Of a DNA stretch of 5,960 bases, positions 5,773 through 5,960 are shown one piece after another. Every line of letters begins with the position of its first letter. The first letter of the stretch is position 1. The stretch comes from Acinetobacter sp. UBA6641 (lineage in GTDB: Bacteria; Pseudomonadota; Gammaproteobacteria; Pseudomonadales; Moraxellaceae). The notes below the pieces were generated by a model, which was given only the letters and a program-made list of their open reading frames with translations, had not been told where the DNA came from and did no database searches. The DNA lies in the NCBI GenBank assembly GCA_002455755.1, contig DKLL01000185.1, positions 1-5,960 of the forward strand. The letters are read 5' to 3'. A program made the translations under genes and the position numbers.

Positions 5773-5960
5773 CTATCCGTTTGGCTTGGCAAGGTGGTGA
5801 TCGAAGGTACGCTCTATTTCATCCCAGATTTTTTCCGAACCTTTTCGAAAATAACCCATATGCCCAATCTGTTTCAGTCCATAATCGCTTGCGGAAATAT
5901 TGATAAACTGCATGGGCGCCTGAGCATAATGTTGCATAAAGGCATGGCGTGAATTGGGTA
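5773..5960 (-). CDS. Alpha/beta hydrolase, C-terminal fragment (COG4757-like)
   Basis: Only the last 61 codons of this minus-strand gene are in the window; the frame is open to the right edge. The fragment contains the string YGLKQIGHMGYFRKGSEKIW. The GHxGYFR motif, with the His at 5860-5862 as the presumed catalytic-triad base, is typical of the COG4757 group of predicted alpha/beta hydrolases, whose members have near-identical tails. The nucleophile Ser and the acid residue lie outside the window. Substrate unknown. It ends with TAG 12 nt before the TetR start, which implies one transcription unit. A plus-strand open frame over the same bases is a shadow and was not annotated. Confidence 0.8.
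   Translation of the reverse strand, partial: PNSRHAFMQHYAQAPMQFINISASDYGLKQIGHMGYFRKGSEKIWDEIERTFDHHLAKPNG

Noticed and set aside
5707..5952. 81-codon plus-strand open frame across the TetR start and hydrolase end
   Set aside because: It lies antisense to the TetR N-terminus and to the hydrolase tail, both of which match known families on the minus strand, and it has no ribosome binding site.
1..5960. Mobile elements, CRISPR arrays, tRNA or rRNA genes, defence genes
   Set aside because: No transposase, integrase, direct-repeat array, tRNA fold or defence-type protein was seen on either strand.

Overview
This window most likely comes from an Acinetobacter-like member of the Moraxellaceae (Gammaproteobacteria). 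The basis is the look of the proteins, the gene order and the moderate, AT-leaning base composition; no marker gene is present, so the genus is an inference.

Left part (1-3330), plus strand: the distal three genes of a poly-beta-1,6-N-acetyl-D-glucosamine (PNAG) biofilm operon, pgaB (5' end cut by the window edge), pgaC and pgaD. They are tightly packed: an 11-nt gap between pgaB and pgaC, and an 11-nt overlap between pgaC and pgaD. The unit ends in a clear intrinsic terminator at 3297-3328. PgaC and PgaD form the inner-membrane synthase. PgaB is the periplasmic or lipid-anchored deacetylase/hydrolase that processes the polymer for export. The outer-membrane porin pgaA would be expected just upstream of the window.

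Middle part (3350-4640): a minus-strand DMT/EamA ten-helix transporter gene, convergent with pga. It is preceded by a 337-bp stretch without an obvious large gene. That stretch contains a bounded 46-codon minus-strand ORF, a promoter-like sequence reading into it, an inverted repeat over its start codon, and a leftward intrinsic terminator placed only 26 nt before the transporter's start codon. This arrangement (short ORF, terminator, transporter) is the most unusual thing in the window. It could be a small independent gene or an attenuation-type leader.

Right part (4641-5960): an unrecognised 160-aa single-pass membrane protein on the plus strand, expressed from an extremely AT-rich divergent promoter region. 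It is convergent with a minus-strand pair: the C-terminus of a COG4757-like alpha/beta hydrolase (cut by the right edge) followed 12 nt later by a TetR-family repressor. The last two probably form one transcription unit.

No rRNA, tRNA, CRISPR array, insertion sequence or phage gene was seen. Apart from the leader-like region upstream of the transporter, this looks like ordinary chromosomal sequence.
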